Assembly (NCBI GenBank): GCA_046350375.1
Contig: JAXMAO010000001.1
Span: 124,001 to 188,000 of the forward strand
From: JAXMAO01 sp046350375
Lineage (GTDB): Bacteria > Planctomycetota > Phycisphaerae > UBA1845 > UTPLA1
Direction: 5' to 3'
Length of the DNA: 64,000 bases
Position numbers and translations under genes: made by a program. The notes beneath the pieces are model-generated. The model worked only from the letters and a program-made list of their open reading frames with translations. It made no database searches and was not told the origin of the DNA. Shown piece by piece: positions 6,521-14,315 of the stretch; position 1 is the first letter of the stretch; each line of letters begins with the position of its first letter.

Positions 6521-8665
6521 ATGCGTTCGATTCAGCAGGAACTTTCGATGCAGTTCTCCGCGGCGCTGGCGGCCGTGTGCGGCGAATCGGCCCGCGGAAC
6601 GGACCCGCAGGTGCGGGCGGCGGGCGATGCGCGCTTCGGCGACTACCAGTGCAATGTCGCGATGTCGCTGGCGAAGTCGCTGGGCGCCAAGCCGCGCGAG
6701 CTCGCCGAGCGGTTGATGCAGGCCGTGCAATCCGCGTTCCCGGAGGCGGGCTACGCGCTGTCAGTGGCCGGGCCGGGGTTCATCAACATTCGGCTGGAGG
6801 AGGGGTGGCTGGCGGGGCGACTGGCGGCAATCGGGCCGTCGCCGGCGGACGCGGACGCGGATCGCGTGGGGGTCGACCCGGCGGAGCCGGACGCGCGCGA
6901 CACGGTGGTGATCGATTATTCGTCGCCGAACGTGGCGAAGCAGATGCACGTGGGGCATCTGCGGAGCACGATCATCGGGGATGCGCTGGCGCGGGTGCTG
7001 CGATTTGCGGGCCACGCGGTGGTGGCGCAGAACCACCTGGGCGACTGGGGGACGCAGTTCGGCATGGTGATCCTGGGGATGTGGCACATGTTCGCGGCGC
7101 AGCGGCGCGGCGAGCCGGTGTCGGCGCTGACAGAGCGGATCGGCGCGTTGAAGCGGGCGCAGGCGGCCGGGCCGGCGGAACTGCAGCGCGCGCTGCAGGA
7201 GATTGCGCAGCGTCACCAGCAGGACATCGACGCCGACCCGAACGGGGCCGCGTTCCACGCGTTCCTGCGCGATTTTCGTCCGCAACTGGATGACCTGCTG
7301 CCGGCCTACCAGTTTGTGAACGCGGTGGAGGAGGCGGCGGCGCAGTCGGAGCTGGCGGTGGTATCGCGGCCGGACGGCCAGTCGGTGCGGCTGGCAGCGG
7401 TTTCGAACCACGTGGTTGCGATGCTGCAGCGGGGCAGCGCGGCGGACCAGCAGGAGATCGAGGCCTGGAAGATCGCGATTCGCGCCAGCCTCGACGAGTG
7501 CGGCGAGCTGTACCGGCGGCTGGGCGTGCTGCTGACCGACGCCGACGTCCGCGGCGAGAGTTTCTTCCACGCGTTTCTGCCAGGCGTGCTGGAGGAGCTG
7601 CAACAGGCGCTCAGCGCGCCGCAGGGGGCGGAGATTCGCGCGGTCTATCGCGCCGACCAGGGTGCGGCGTGCGTGTTCCTGGAGCAGGCGGACGGATCGC
7701 CGGCGTTCAAGGGGCCGACCGGCGGACCGCTGCCGATGATCATCCGCAAGTCGGACGGGGCGTACCTGTATTCGACGACCGACCTGGCGGCGGCGCTGTA
7801 TCGGATTGCGTGCACGAGTCGGCCGGTGGCGCTGCACAGCGCGGCGCTGGCGGCGGCGTTGCGGAAGGCCGGCGGCGGGCTGGGCGGGACACGGGTGCTG
7901 TACGTGGTCGGCAGTCCGCAGAAGCTGCACTTCGAGATGCTGTTCGCGGTGGTGCGCGCGTTGGCGTGGGACCGGCCGGCGGGCGCGGCGCGTGCGGCGC
8001 GGCTGCAGCACGTGATGTTCGGATCGGTGCTGGGTGACGATCGCAAGATGCTGCGGACGCGGACCGGCGGGACGGTGCGGCTGGTCGATCTGCTGGATGA
8101 GGCCGAGAAGCGGGCGCGCGAGCTGGTCGAGGCGAACGACGCGAAGCGGGCGGAGATGGGGCTGGCGTCGCTGGCGGCGGAGGAGAAAGAGGCGGTGGCG
8201 CGGGGGGTGGGCATCGCGGCGGTGAAGTATGCCGACCTGTGTCAGAACCGGATGACCGACTACGTCTTTTCATGGGACAAGATGCTGGCGATGCAGGGCA
8301 ACACGGCCCCCTATCTGCTCTATGCCTATGCGCGGATACAGAGCATCTACCGGCGCGGGGCCGGCGGACACTCGGAGGGGGCGGCGATCGTGCTGCGAGA
8401 GCCGGCCGAGCGGGCGCTGGCGCTGCGCATTCTCCAGTTCGGCGAAGCGCTGGGCGACGTGGTGGAGACGCTGCTGCCGAACCTGTTGTGCGACTACCTG
8501 CACCAGCTCGCGGCGGCGTTCATGGTGTTTTACGAGAACTGCCCGGTGCTGAATGCGCCGGATGCGGCGCAGCGCGGGTCGCGGCTGCGGCTGTGCGAAC
8601 TGACGGCACGGGCGCTGCGCGCGGGGCTGCGGCTGCTGGGAATTGACGTGCTCGAGCGGATGTAG
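6521..8665 (+). CDS. argS: Arginyl-tRNA synthetase
   Basis: Charges tRNA-Arg with arginine in the cytoplasm. It is a class I synthetase of 714 residues, longer than the usual 550-600. The N-terminal Add-1-like domain contains FGDYQCNVAMSLAK. The HIGH motif is HVGHLRST near residue 143 with SSPNVAKQMH before it, and GDWGTQFGM follows. The KMSKS-equivalent loop is DRKMLRTRTGG near residue 507. Then come VKYADLCQNRMTDYVF and a C-terminal anticodon-binding domain. The extra length lies mainly between residues 190 and 330, a helical insertion in the catalytic domain. Start: ATG 6521; the promoter spacing suggests a leaderless transcript. An internal ATG at 6548 is possible but less likely. Confidence 0.95.
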   Translation: MRSIQQELSMQFSAALAAVCGESARGTDPQVRAAGDARFGDYQCNVAMSLAKSLGAKPRELAERLMQAVQSAFPEAGYALSVAGPGFINIRLEEGWLAGRLAAIGPSPADADADRVGVDPAEPDARDTVVIDYSSPNVAKQMHVGHLRSTIIGDALARVLRFAGHAVVAQNHLGDWGTQFGMVILGMWHMFAAQRRGEPVSALTERIGALKRAQAAGPAELQRALQEIAQRHQQDIDADPNGAAFHAFLRDFRPQLDDLLPAYQFVNAVEEAAAQSELAVVSRPDGQSVRLAAVSNHVVAMLQRGSAADQQEIEAWKIAIRASLDECGELYRRLGVLLTDADVRGESFFHAFLPGVLEELQQALSAPQGAEIRAVYRADQGAACVFLEQADGSPAFKGPTGGPLPMIIRKSDGAYLYSTTDLAAALYRIACTSRPVALHSAALAAALRKAGGGLGGTRVLYVVGSPQKLHFEMLFAVVRALAWDRPAGAARAARLQHVMFGSVLGDDRKMLRTRTGGTVRLVDLLDEAEKRARELVEANDAKRAEMGLASLAAEEKEAVARGVGIAAVKYADLCQNRMTDYVFSWDKMLAMQGNTAPYLLYAYARIQSIYRRGAGGHSEGAAIVLREPAERALALRILQFGEALGDVVETLLPNLLCDYLHQLAAAFMVFYENCPVLNAPDAAQRGSRLRLCELTARALRAGLRLLGIDVLERM

Positions 8666-8671
8666 CGGGGG

Positions 8672-9343
8672 TCAGCTCACCGCCGCTCGGACCATGCCCG
8701 GATCGACGATGGTGGCCTGCATGAAGAAGGCGGCACGGCGGCGGCAGCCGGCGCAGTCTCCGCACGGGGTTTCTCCGCCGAAATGACACGACCAGGTCAG
8801 CTTCATCGGCACTTCGAGCCGCCGCGCGAGTTTGACGACCTCGCCGCCGGACAGGTCGACGAAGGGGGCCTCGACGACGAGGGGGCGCGGCCGGCCGGTC
8901 ATTGCCAGGGCGTGTTCGACGAGCTGGACGAATTCGCGCGGTTCGGTGTCGGCGTCGGGCTTGCCGGCGTCGGCGGCGCGGCGCGGACAGTGACCCCACC
9001 ACAGGCGGGTCGCGCCGATGGCGCGGGCGAGCTGTTCACCGGCGGCGAGCAGCAGGGGCGCCAGGCTGGGCGCGGGGCCGTCGGCGGGTGGCGCGGCGTC
9101 GGGGTCGTTTGGCGGCGCGGCGAGTTCGGCGATGCGGCTGACGAACGCGAGATCGGCGCGGACCACGGGCGCGAGCGAATAGTGCGCGGCAATGCGATCG
9201 ACGGCGTCGCTTTCGCGCTGCGCGGCCGGGTGCGGCCCCGTGGCGTGCAGCAGCGTGACCTCGGCGCTGTCGCGCGCCATGGCGGCGAGCACGGCGCTGT
9301 TGAGTCCGCCGGAACAGAGCACGACGGCGCGGTCTTTGCGCAT
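8672..9343 (-). CDS. queC: QueC-like 7-cyano-7-deazaguanine synthase
   Basis: Likely the ATP-dependent enzyme that turns 7-carboxy-7-deazaguanine into preQ0 in queuosine synthesis. It has 223 residues from ATG 9343, preceded by AGAGG. The PP-loop is CSGGLNSAVLA at residues 10-20; most QueC proteins have Asp where Asn15 stands here. The C-terminal zinc site is intact: Cys-His-Phe-Gly-Gly-Glu-Thr-Pro-Cys-Gly-Asp-Cys-Ala-Gly-Cys. An unusual Pro/Ala-rich stretch lies near residues 75-90. tgt, the later queuosine enzyme, is 20 kb away, so both steps are encoded in this region but not as an operon. Its stop lies 6 bp beyond the argS stop (convergent genes). Confidence 0.8.
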   Translation of the reverse strand: MRKDRAVVLCSGGLNSAVLAAMARDSAEVTLLHATGPHPAAQRESDAVDRIAAHYSLAPVVRADLAFVSRIAELAAPPNDPDAAPPADGPAPSLAPLLLAAGEQLARAIGATRLWWGHCPRRAADAGKPDADTEPREFVQLVEHALAMTGRPRPLVVEAPFVDLSGGEVVKLARRLEVPMKLTWSCHFGGETPCGDCAGCRRRAAFFMQATIVDPGMVRAAVS

Positions 9344-9504
9344 GAGACACCTCTGGCTCGTCATCGGACGGCGGCGGCAGCGGTTTGACTTGGCGGGTGG
9401 CGGCGCGGCGAGGGTCCGAGAAGGAGCGCGTGTCGGGGTCGCAAGCGATCCGTCACGCTCGACTGTTCGGGTCGGGGCACGACAAGGCACGGCCGCGTCG
9501 CTGC

Positions 9505-9665
9505 CGCATGGCAAAGCTGGAGCTTTGCCGTACCCGAATGCTGGCGCTTTGCCCCACCCGAAAGCTGGAGGATTGTCCTACCCGGGCAAAGCTGGAGCTT
9601 TGCCATACCGGAGAGAAGGAGCGTTGGCCGGCCCGAAAGCTGGAGCTTTGCCGTACCCGAAGAAA
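9505..9665. repeat. 24-bp tandem palindromic repeats
   Basis: The 338-bp gap between queC and the laccase-domain gene is mostly filled by about six copies of a 24-bp unit, GAAAGCTGGAGCTTTGCCGTACCC, some decayed. Two copies keep the full 20-bp palindrome GGCAAAGCTGGAGCTTTGCC (9510-9529 and 9585-9604). The unit resembles the GGCAAAGAGGATCTTTGCC family elsewhere in the window. The copies are contiguous and have no spacers, so this is not a CRISPR array. No gene is apparent. Confidence 0.8.
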
Positions 9666-9681
9666 CGAATCGGAGGCAACG

Positions 9682-10479
9682 CTAGGCGTCTTCGCGCCAG
9701 GCGGCGATGAGGCCGAAGCGGCCGGTGGCGTCGCCGTCGCGGCGATGGGAGAAGAAGCGCGGGTCGGAGAGGGTGCATTCGGCGGCGATCGAGATCTGCC
9801 CGGCGGGCAGGCCGGCCCGAAGGAGCTGGTCGTAGTTGGCGCGCTTGAGATCGAAGCTGTAGCGGTCGCCGCGGCGGGGGAAGTATTGCGCGGCATCGGG
9901 CAGCAGGGGCTCGGCGACGCGGAGGATTTCCTCGCCGACTTCGTAACGGTCGGCGCCGGCGCAGGGGCAGAGGCCGGCCCAGAGCTCGGCCGGGCGGGAG
10001 TCGAACTCGCGGACCATCTGCGCGACGAGCTGTTCGGCGATGCGCCCGACGGTTCCGCGCCAACTGGCGTGGGCGGTGCCGAAGGCGCGGCGGCGCGGGT
10101 CGACGACGAGGATGAGCGGGCAGTCGGCCGAGAGTTGGAGCAGGGGGACGCCGGGCAGGTCGCAGACCAGGCCGTCGACGAATCGCAGGGCGGAATCGCG
10201 GCCGTCGCGACCGCGGCCGACGTCGGCTGGTCGGACGCGGATGACATGATGGCTGTGGACCTGGTCGGGGGCGGTGAGGCGGTCGAAGTCGAGGCCGAGG
10301 TGATCGCAGATTTGCCGGCGGCGTTCGCGGGCGCGGTGGGCGTCGGGGCCGCGGTGCGGGGCGAGATTCCACGGGCGGGTGGAGACGGCGTGCGCGAAGC
10401 CGGGCAGGCGTGCCAGGGCCGGGAAGGTGAGCAGCTCGGAATCGGCGCAGGGCTGTGATGTGAGCGGTGCAGCGTTCAC
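9682..10479 (-). CDS. pgeF: Laccase-domain (PgeF/YfiH) purine nucleoside phosphorylase family protein
   Basis: A 265-residue protein of the multicopper polyphenol oxidase (DUF152) family, whose members act as purine nucleoside phosphorylases or adenosine deaminases or correct peptidoglycan precursors (PgeF). The three zinc-ligand motifs are present: QVHSHHV (near residue 73), SADCPLIL (near 118) and TAHASWRGTVG (near 136). The C-terminal FFSHRRDGDATGRFGLIA is typical. The GTG start at 10479 overlaps the TGA of the upstream dehydrogenase gene by two bases, a classic coupling arrangement. A cytoplasmic enzyme; the precise substrate is not evident from sequence. Confidence 0.9.
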   Translation of the reverse strand: MNAAPLTSQPCADSELLTFPALARLPGFAHAVSTRPWNLAPHRGPDAHRARERRRQICDHLGLDFDRLTAPDQVHSHHVIRVRPADVGRGRDGRDSALRFVDGLVCDLPGVPLLQLSADCPLILVVDPRRRAFGTAHASWRGTVGRIAEQLVAQMVREFDSRPAELWAGLCPCAGADRYEVGEEILRVAEPLLPDAAQYFPRRGDRYSFDLKRANYDQLLRAGLPAGQISIAAECTLSDPRFFSHRRDGDATGRFGLIAAWREDA

Positions 10480-11435
10480 GGGCGCCTCGGGTCGAGCAGG
10501 ATCTTGAAACGATCGGGCTGGGCGGCGGCGGCGAAGGCGGCGGCGCCGGCCGACAGCGGACAGGTCTCGCTGACGAGCGTGGCGACGTCGATGTCGCGGT
10601 GGGCGAGCGCGGCGATGGCGTCTGAAAACGGGCCGCAGCGGCTGCCGATGAGCGTGAGTTCGTGGACCACGACCGGCGCGAGGTCGAGCGCGACGGGTTG
10701 GGCGACGGTGGTCTTGATGACGATCGTGCCGCGCGGGCGGACGTACCCCAGCGCGAGCGCGAGTCCGTCGGGAGAGCCGGTGCAGTCGACGACCACGTCC
10801 TGCTCGTTTCGCGGCGGGACGTCTGCTGCCTGGCGCGCGGTGATTCCAAGCCGGTCGAGCCGTGCGAGCGAGTGCGGATTGCGCCCGACGACTTGGAGGC
10901 GGCAGCCGAGCCGGGCGAGCACCTGGGCGGCCAGCAGCCCGAGCCGGCCGGAGCCGAGGATGGTGACGGTGGTGCGCGGCTCGATGCGGACCTGGCGGGT
11001 GATCTGGAACGCGGCGGCGAGCGGCTCGACGAAGACGGCGGCGGCGTCGTCGATTTCGGGCGGCAGCGGGTGGCAGTTGGCGGCGGGCACGGCGACAAGC
11101 TCGGCGAAGGCGCCGTCGCGCCCGACGATGCCGACGACCGTGCGGCGGCGGCAGTGGTTTGAAAGGCCGGCCTGGCAGAGTTCGCAGCGGCCGCAGACGC
11201 AGTTGATTTCGGCGACGACGCGGCGACCGAGCAGTTCAGCCGGGCCGTGTTCGACGGTGCCGACGAATTCGTGACCGGGCACGCCGCGGAAGCCCATGTA
11301 GCCGCGGACGATCTGGAGATCGGTGGCGCAGATTCCGGCGAGGTGGACGCGGATGAGAACCTCGCCCGGCGCGGGGCGCGGCGCGGGTCGGTCGGGCTGG
11401 AACGTCAGTGAGCCGTCGAAGAGCAGGGCGCGCAT
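10476..11435 (-). CDS. Zinc-dependent MDR-family alcohol dehydrogenase
   Basis: A 319-residue medium-chain dehydrogenase. The start at 11435 (MRALLFDG) is the usual N-terminus of the family; an upstream in-frame start would add twelve basic residues. Catalytic zinc ligands appear in GICATDLQ and GHEFVGTV. The structural zinc cluster is CVCGRCELCQAGLSNHC near residues 80-96. The Rossmann motif is LGSGRLGLLAAQ near residue 160. The sorbitol/threonine/glucose dehydrogenase branch is the closest type, but the substrate is not determined. It overlaps the laccase-domain gene by 4 bp and is probably cotranscribed with it. Confidence 0.85.
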   Translation of the reverse strand: MRALLFDGSLTFQPDRPAPRPAPGEVLIRVHLAGICATDLQIVRGYMGFRGVPGHEFVGTVEHGPAELLGRRVVAEINCVCGRCELCQAGLSNHCRRRTVVGIVGRDGAFAELVAVPAANCHPLPPEIDDAAAVFVEPLAAAFQITRQVRIEPRTTVTILGSGRLGLLAAQVLARLGCRLQVVGRNPHSLARLDRLGITARQAADVPPRNEQDVVVDCTGSPDGLALALGYVRPRGTIVIKTTVAQPVALDLAPVVVHELTLIGSRCGPFSDAIAALAHRDIDVATLVSETCPLSAGAAAFAAAAQPDRFKILLDPRRP

Positions 11436-11503
11436 GGCGCGGGAGTGTAGCCCGCGGCGGGCGGCGCTCAACCGCGCGGGGGCGCCGACGGGCGCGCCCC
11501 GCG

Positions 11504-12502
11504 CTACTGGATGTTCGGGTCGAGCGGCGAGTTGTCGGAGCCGTCGGGCGTGCCGTCGCCGTCCATGTCAGGGTTATGGTCGTCCGGGTCGATGCTGTCG
11601 GGCAGACCGTCGCCGTCCATGTCGCTGTCCTCGCCGTCGGTGAAGATGAGTCCGCCGTCGGTGTAATTGGGGTCGACGCCGTCGGGGATGCCGTTGCCGT
11701 TGGCGTCGGGGTCGTTCGGATCGGGATCAAAGGCGTCGACGATCCCGTCGCCGTCGGAGTCGCTGGTCAGGCCGTCGGCGATGCCATCGCCGTTGGAGTC
11801 GGCTTCGCCGGGGTTGGAGTCGTGTGCGTCGGCGATGCCGTCGCCGTCGTAGTCGTTTTCGTCGCCGTCGGGGATGCCGTTGCTGTTGGCGTCGGGGTTG
11901 AGGGCATCGCCGTCGAAGGCGTCGGGCGAGCCGTCGGTGTCGTAGTCGCGCTGTTCGCCGTCGCGGATGTCATCCTGGTTGGCGTCGCCGTTGAACGGAT
12001 CGTGATCGATGGCGTCGGGCGTGCCGTCGCCGTCGAAGTCGTTCTCGTTGCCGTCGGGGATGCCGTTGCCATTGACGTCGGGATTGAGCGGGTCGCCGTC
12101 AATGCCATCGATCGACCCATCGCCGTCGGTATCGGGGTTGGTCGGGTCGGGGTCTTCGCCGTTGATGAGGCCGTCGTTGTCCCAGTCGGCGTCGGCGCCG
12201 TCGAGGATGCCGTCGGAGTCGACGTCGGGGTTGTCGGGGTAGGGATCGACTGCATCCGGCAGGCCGTCGCCGTCGCGATCGGGGGGCGCGGGCGACGAGC
12301 CGCCGCCACCGCCGCCAAAGCCGCCGCCACCGCCGCCAAATCCGCCGCCACCCGTGCCGCCGCCGCCACCACCGCCGGGCGTGGCGCCGCTGATACCGCC
12401 GGAGTCGATCGGGTTGAGATCGCCGGGCGTGGTCGAGCAGCCGCAGGCGAACCACGCGACGGCCAATCCGAGGGCGAGCAGCGGGAAGGTATGGCGGCGC
12501 AT
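11504..12502 (-). CDS. Lipoprotein with thrombospondin type 3 calcium repeats
   Basis: A 332-residue exported lipoprotein. The lipobox is FACGCS after a short hydrophobic segment, with Cys near residue 20 or 22. A Gly-rich linker with runs of five or six Gly follows (residues about 40-68). The remainder is some fourteen Asp-rich units of the form DxDGDGxxDxxDxxPxNPD, i.e. thrombospondin type 3/OmpA-linker-like calcium-binding repeats. There is no catalytic domain. It probably acts as a surface spacer or calcium-dependent rod. It sits back to back with the ECF sigma gene at 12743, with 240 bp between. Confidence 0.85.
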   Translation of the reverse strand: MRRHTFPLLALGLAVAWFACGCSTTPGDLNPIDSGGISGATPGGGGGGGTGGGGFGGGGGGFGGGGGGSSPAPPDRDGDGLPDAVDPYPDNPDVDSDGILDGADADWDNDGLINGEDPDPTNPDTDGDGSIDGIDGDPLNPDVNGNGIPDGNENDFDGDGTPDAIDHDPFNGDANQDDIRDGEQRDYDTDGSPDAFDGDALNPDANSNGIPDGDENDYDGDGIADAHDSNPGEADSNGDGIADGLTSDSDGDGIVDAFDPDPNDPDANGNGIPDGVDPNYTDGGLIFTDGEDSDMDGDGLPDSIDPDDHNPDMDGDGTPDGSDNSPLDPNIQ

Positions 12503-12683
12503 GGAGTGTTCTCCGGGACGCGCGCGAGGCGTCGGAAGAAACCATGCGATTGGCGGGGCGTGCCGGCAAGCGCGGGCGATAACTCGATGGAATTTGGGAA
12601 GTTACGGTGGTGGCTGAGGGCGGTATCGCCGGCGAAGGTGGCACTGGCGTGAGTTTGGAGGGCTGCGGCGGTCGAATATTCTC

Positions 12684-12710
12684 GGAATTCCGCTGGTCGG
12701 CGGTTAGAAT
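12684..12710 (+). promoter_or_regulatory. Possible ECF-type promoter upstream of the sigma gene
   Basis: GGAAT (12684-12688) followed 16 bp later by TAGAAT (12705-12710), 32 bp before the sigma gene ATG. GGAAT-type -35 boxes are typical of ECF sigma targets, so self-activation is possible. The CGGAATTCCG palindrome around it and a second GGAATAT nearby add to the impression. Weak evidence only. Confidence 0.3.
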
Positions 12711-12742
12711 CGCGGAATATCGAAACAGGCCGAAGGGTTGGG

Positions 12743-13357
12743 ATGAAAGGTAGAGATACGCCGTCGTCGGCCGGATCGAGTTCATCCGGGAGCGGTCTGG
12801 TCGGACGACAGTTCGAGCAGGTGGTGCTGGTTCACGTCGAGTTGGCGTATCGCCTGGCGGTTCGGCTGACCGGAAACGCGCACGAAGCCGAGGACGCCGT
12901 TCAGGAGACCCTGCTGCGGGCGCACCGTGCGTTCGACCGGTTTGACCTGCGCGAGCACGGGGCCAAGGCGTGGCTGCTGAAGATCCTGCACAACGTCGTG
13001 ATTACGCGGCGGATGCAGGCGGGGCGGCGGCCGACGCTGCTGGAGGACATCGACTTTGACGATTTCGCGGCGGAGCTCGAGAACGAGCCGCTGCCGCGCT
13101 TGGCCGAGGGGCAGCTCGACTGGGAACATTTCGACCAGGAGTTGAAGTCGGCCGTGGCGGAACTCATTCCCGAATACCGGGAAGTGATTCTGCTGTGGGG
13201 ACTGGGCGGCGTGAGCTACAAGGAGATCTCTGACATTCTGGACGTTCCGATCGGCACGGTGATGAGCCGGCTCTATCGAGCGAGGCAGATGCTGATGGAG
13301 AAGCTGGCCACCTACGCCCGTGAGCGTGGTATTCGACCGGAGAAGCCGTCGCCATGA
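12743..13357 (+). CDS. ECF-type RNA polymerase sigma factor
   Basis: A 204-residue sigma70-family factor with region 2 (LAYRLAVRLTGNAHEAEDAVQETLLRA is the core; note AEDAVQETL near residue 50) and region 4 (IPEYREVILLWGLGGVSYKEI, then IPIGTVMSRLYRAR-like DVPIGTVMSRLYRARQML near residue 170). It lacks regions 1 and 3, so it is an ECF factor. A Ser/Gly-rich leader of about 25 residues precedes region 2. The next gene, a zinc-finger anti-sigma factor, overlaps the end by four bases (ATGA), so the two are coupled and the factor is presumably held inactive until an envelope signal arrives. Confidence 0.9.
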   Translation: MKGRDTPSSAGSSSSGSGLVGRQFEQVVLVHVELAYRLAVRLTGNAHEAEDAVQETLLRAHRAFDRFDLREHGAKAWLLKILHNVVITRRMQAGRRPTLLEDIDFDDFAAELENEPLPRLAEGQLDWEHFDQELKSAVAELIPEYREVILLWGLGGVSYKEISDILDVPIGTVMSRLYRARQMLMEKLATYARERGIRPEKPSP

Positions 13358-14292
13358 TGAACTGCAAGGGGGCACGACGGCTGCTGTATGCCTTCGCCGA
13401 CGGCGAGCTGTCGGTGAAGGACAACTGCGAGGTGCTCGACCACCTCAAGATGTGCCCGGAGTGCGCGCGGACCGCGACCGAGCAGCAGGCGCTGCGGGCT
13501 GCAGTTCAGTCCATGATGAGTCGCTCGTCGGTGCCGGCGGGGCTGCTGGAGCGCGTCCGCACGTCGATTCGGCTCGATTCGCCGACACCCACTCCCAGTG
13601 CCGTCCGCGCCGCGCCGCAATCGGTCGATCGCGCCCCGCGGCGGCTGGCGCGGTTCTATCTGCCGCTGGCGGCCGCGGCCAGCCTGACGCTGGCGATCTT
13701 CGCGGCACGGCAGGCCTGGAACAGCGGCGGCGCGCCGGCGTCTCCGCAGCGCGCTCAGACGCTGGCCGACCTGGCCGTGAATCGCATCGTGAACACCCAC
13801 GAGACCTGCGCCGCGCACTTCGACCAGCACCAGCACCCCCGGCTGCCGATCGAGCTCGCCAAACTGCCCGACGCCGTGAACGTCCTGATCGAGCAGCCGA
13901 TCCACGCCATGGCGCCGAACTTCGAGCCGGGCGGCTACACGTTCGAATCGGCCAACGTGTGCGCGGCCCAGCAGGGGTCGCCGGGGCTGCACATTCTCTA
14001 TGCGGCCGAGGGGGGCAAGTCGCGGCTCTCGTTCTTCAGTGCGCCGCGGTGGGAATGCCTGGACGACGGTGCGGCCTATGCCCAGCTCTCGCGCCGCGAC
14101 GCGCGCGATTTCTGCGTGCTGCAACAGAAGGATCATTTCGCGATTGTCGCCTGGCATGACCACGACACCACGCACATCTGCTGCGGCGCGATGCCGGTGG
14201 ACGACCTGATCTCGCTGGTCAAGCCGGTGCGCGTGGCGCTGGCCGCCCAGCACGAGCAGTATGCCCTGCTCTGGAAGCAGCTCGGGCGCTAG
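13354..14292 (+). CDS. Membrane-bound zinc-finger anti-sigma factor
   Basis: A 312-residue protein. The cytoplasmic N-terminus is a ZAS (zf-HC2) anti-sigma domain with HLKMCPECAR near residues 30-39, plus an upstream Cys. One membrane helix lies near residues 95-117 (FYLPLAAAASLTLAIF). The extracytoplasmic part of about 190 residues is large for the family, His-rich at first (HFDQHQHPRL), and has a Cys-containing module (ANVCAAQQGS, CCGAMP); it may be the sensor. The gene overlaps the sigma gene by ATGA. Family knowledge: such factors release sigma on signal-triggered proteolysis or conformational change. The signal here is unknown. Confidence 0.85.
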   Translation: MMNCKGARRLLYAFADGELSVKDNCEVLDHLKMCPECARTATEQQALRAAVQSMMSRSSVPAGLLERVRTSIRLDSPTPTPSAVRAAPQSVDRAPRRLARFYLPLAAAASLTLAIFAARQAWNSGGAPASPQRAQTLADLAVNRIVNTHETCAAHFDQHQHPRLPIELAKLPDAVNVLIEQPIHAMAPNFEPGGYTFESANVCAAQQGSPGLHILYAAEGGKSRLSFFSAPRWECLDDGAAYAQLSRRDARDFCVLQQKDHFAIVAWHDHDTTHICCGAMPVDDLISLVKPVRVALAAQHEQYALLWKQLGR

Positions 14293-14315
14293 TCCTTCCG
14301 GCTCCGACGATTTCC

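Noticed and set aside
9505..9665. CRISPR-like appearance of the 24-bp repeats
   Set aside because: Repeats are contiguous with no spacers, palindromic and degenerate; no cas genes are nearby.
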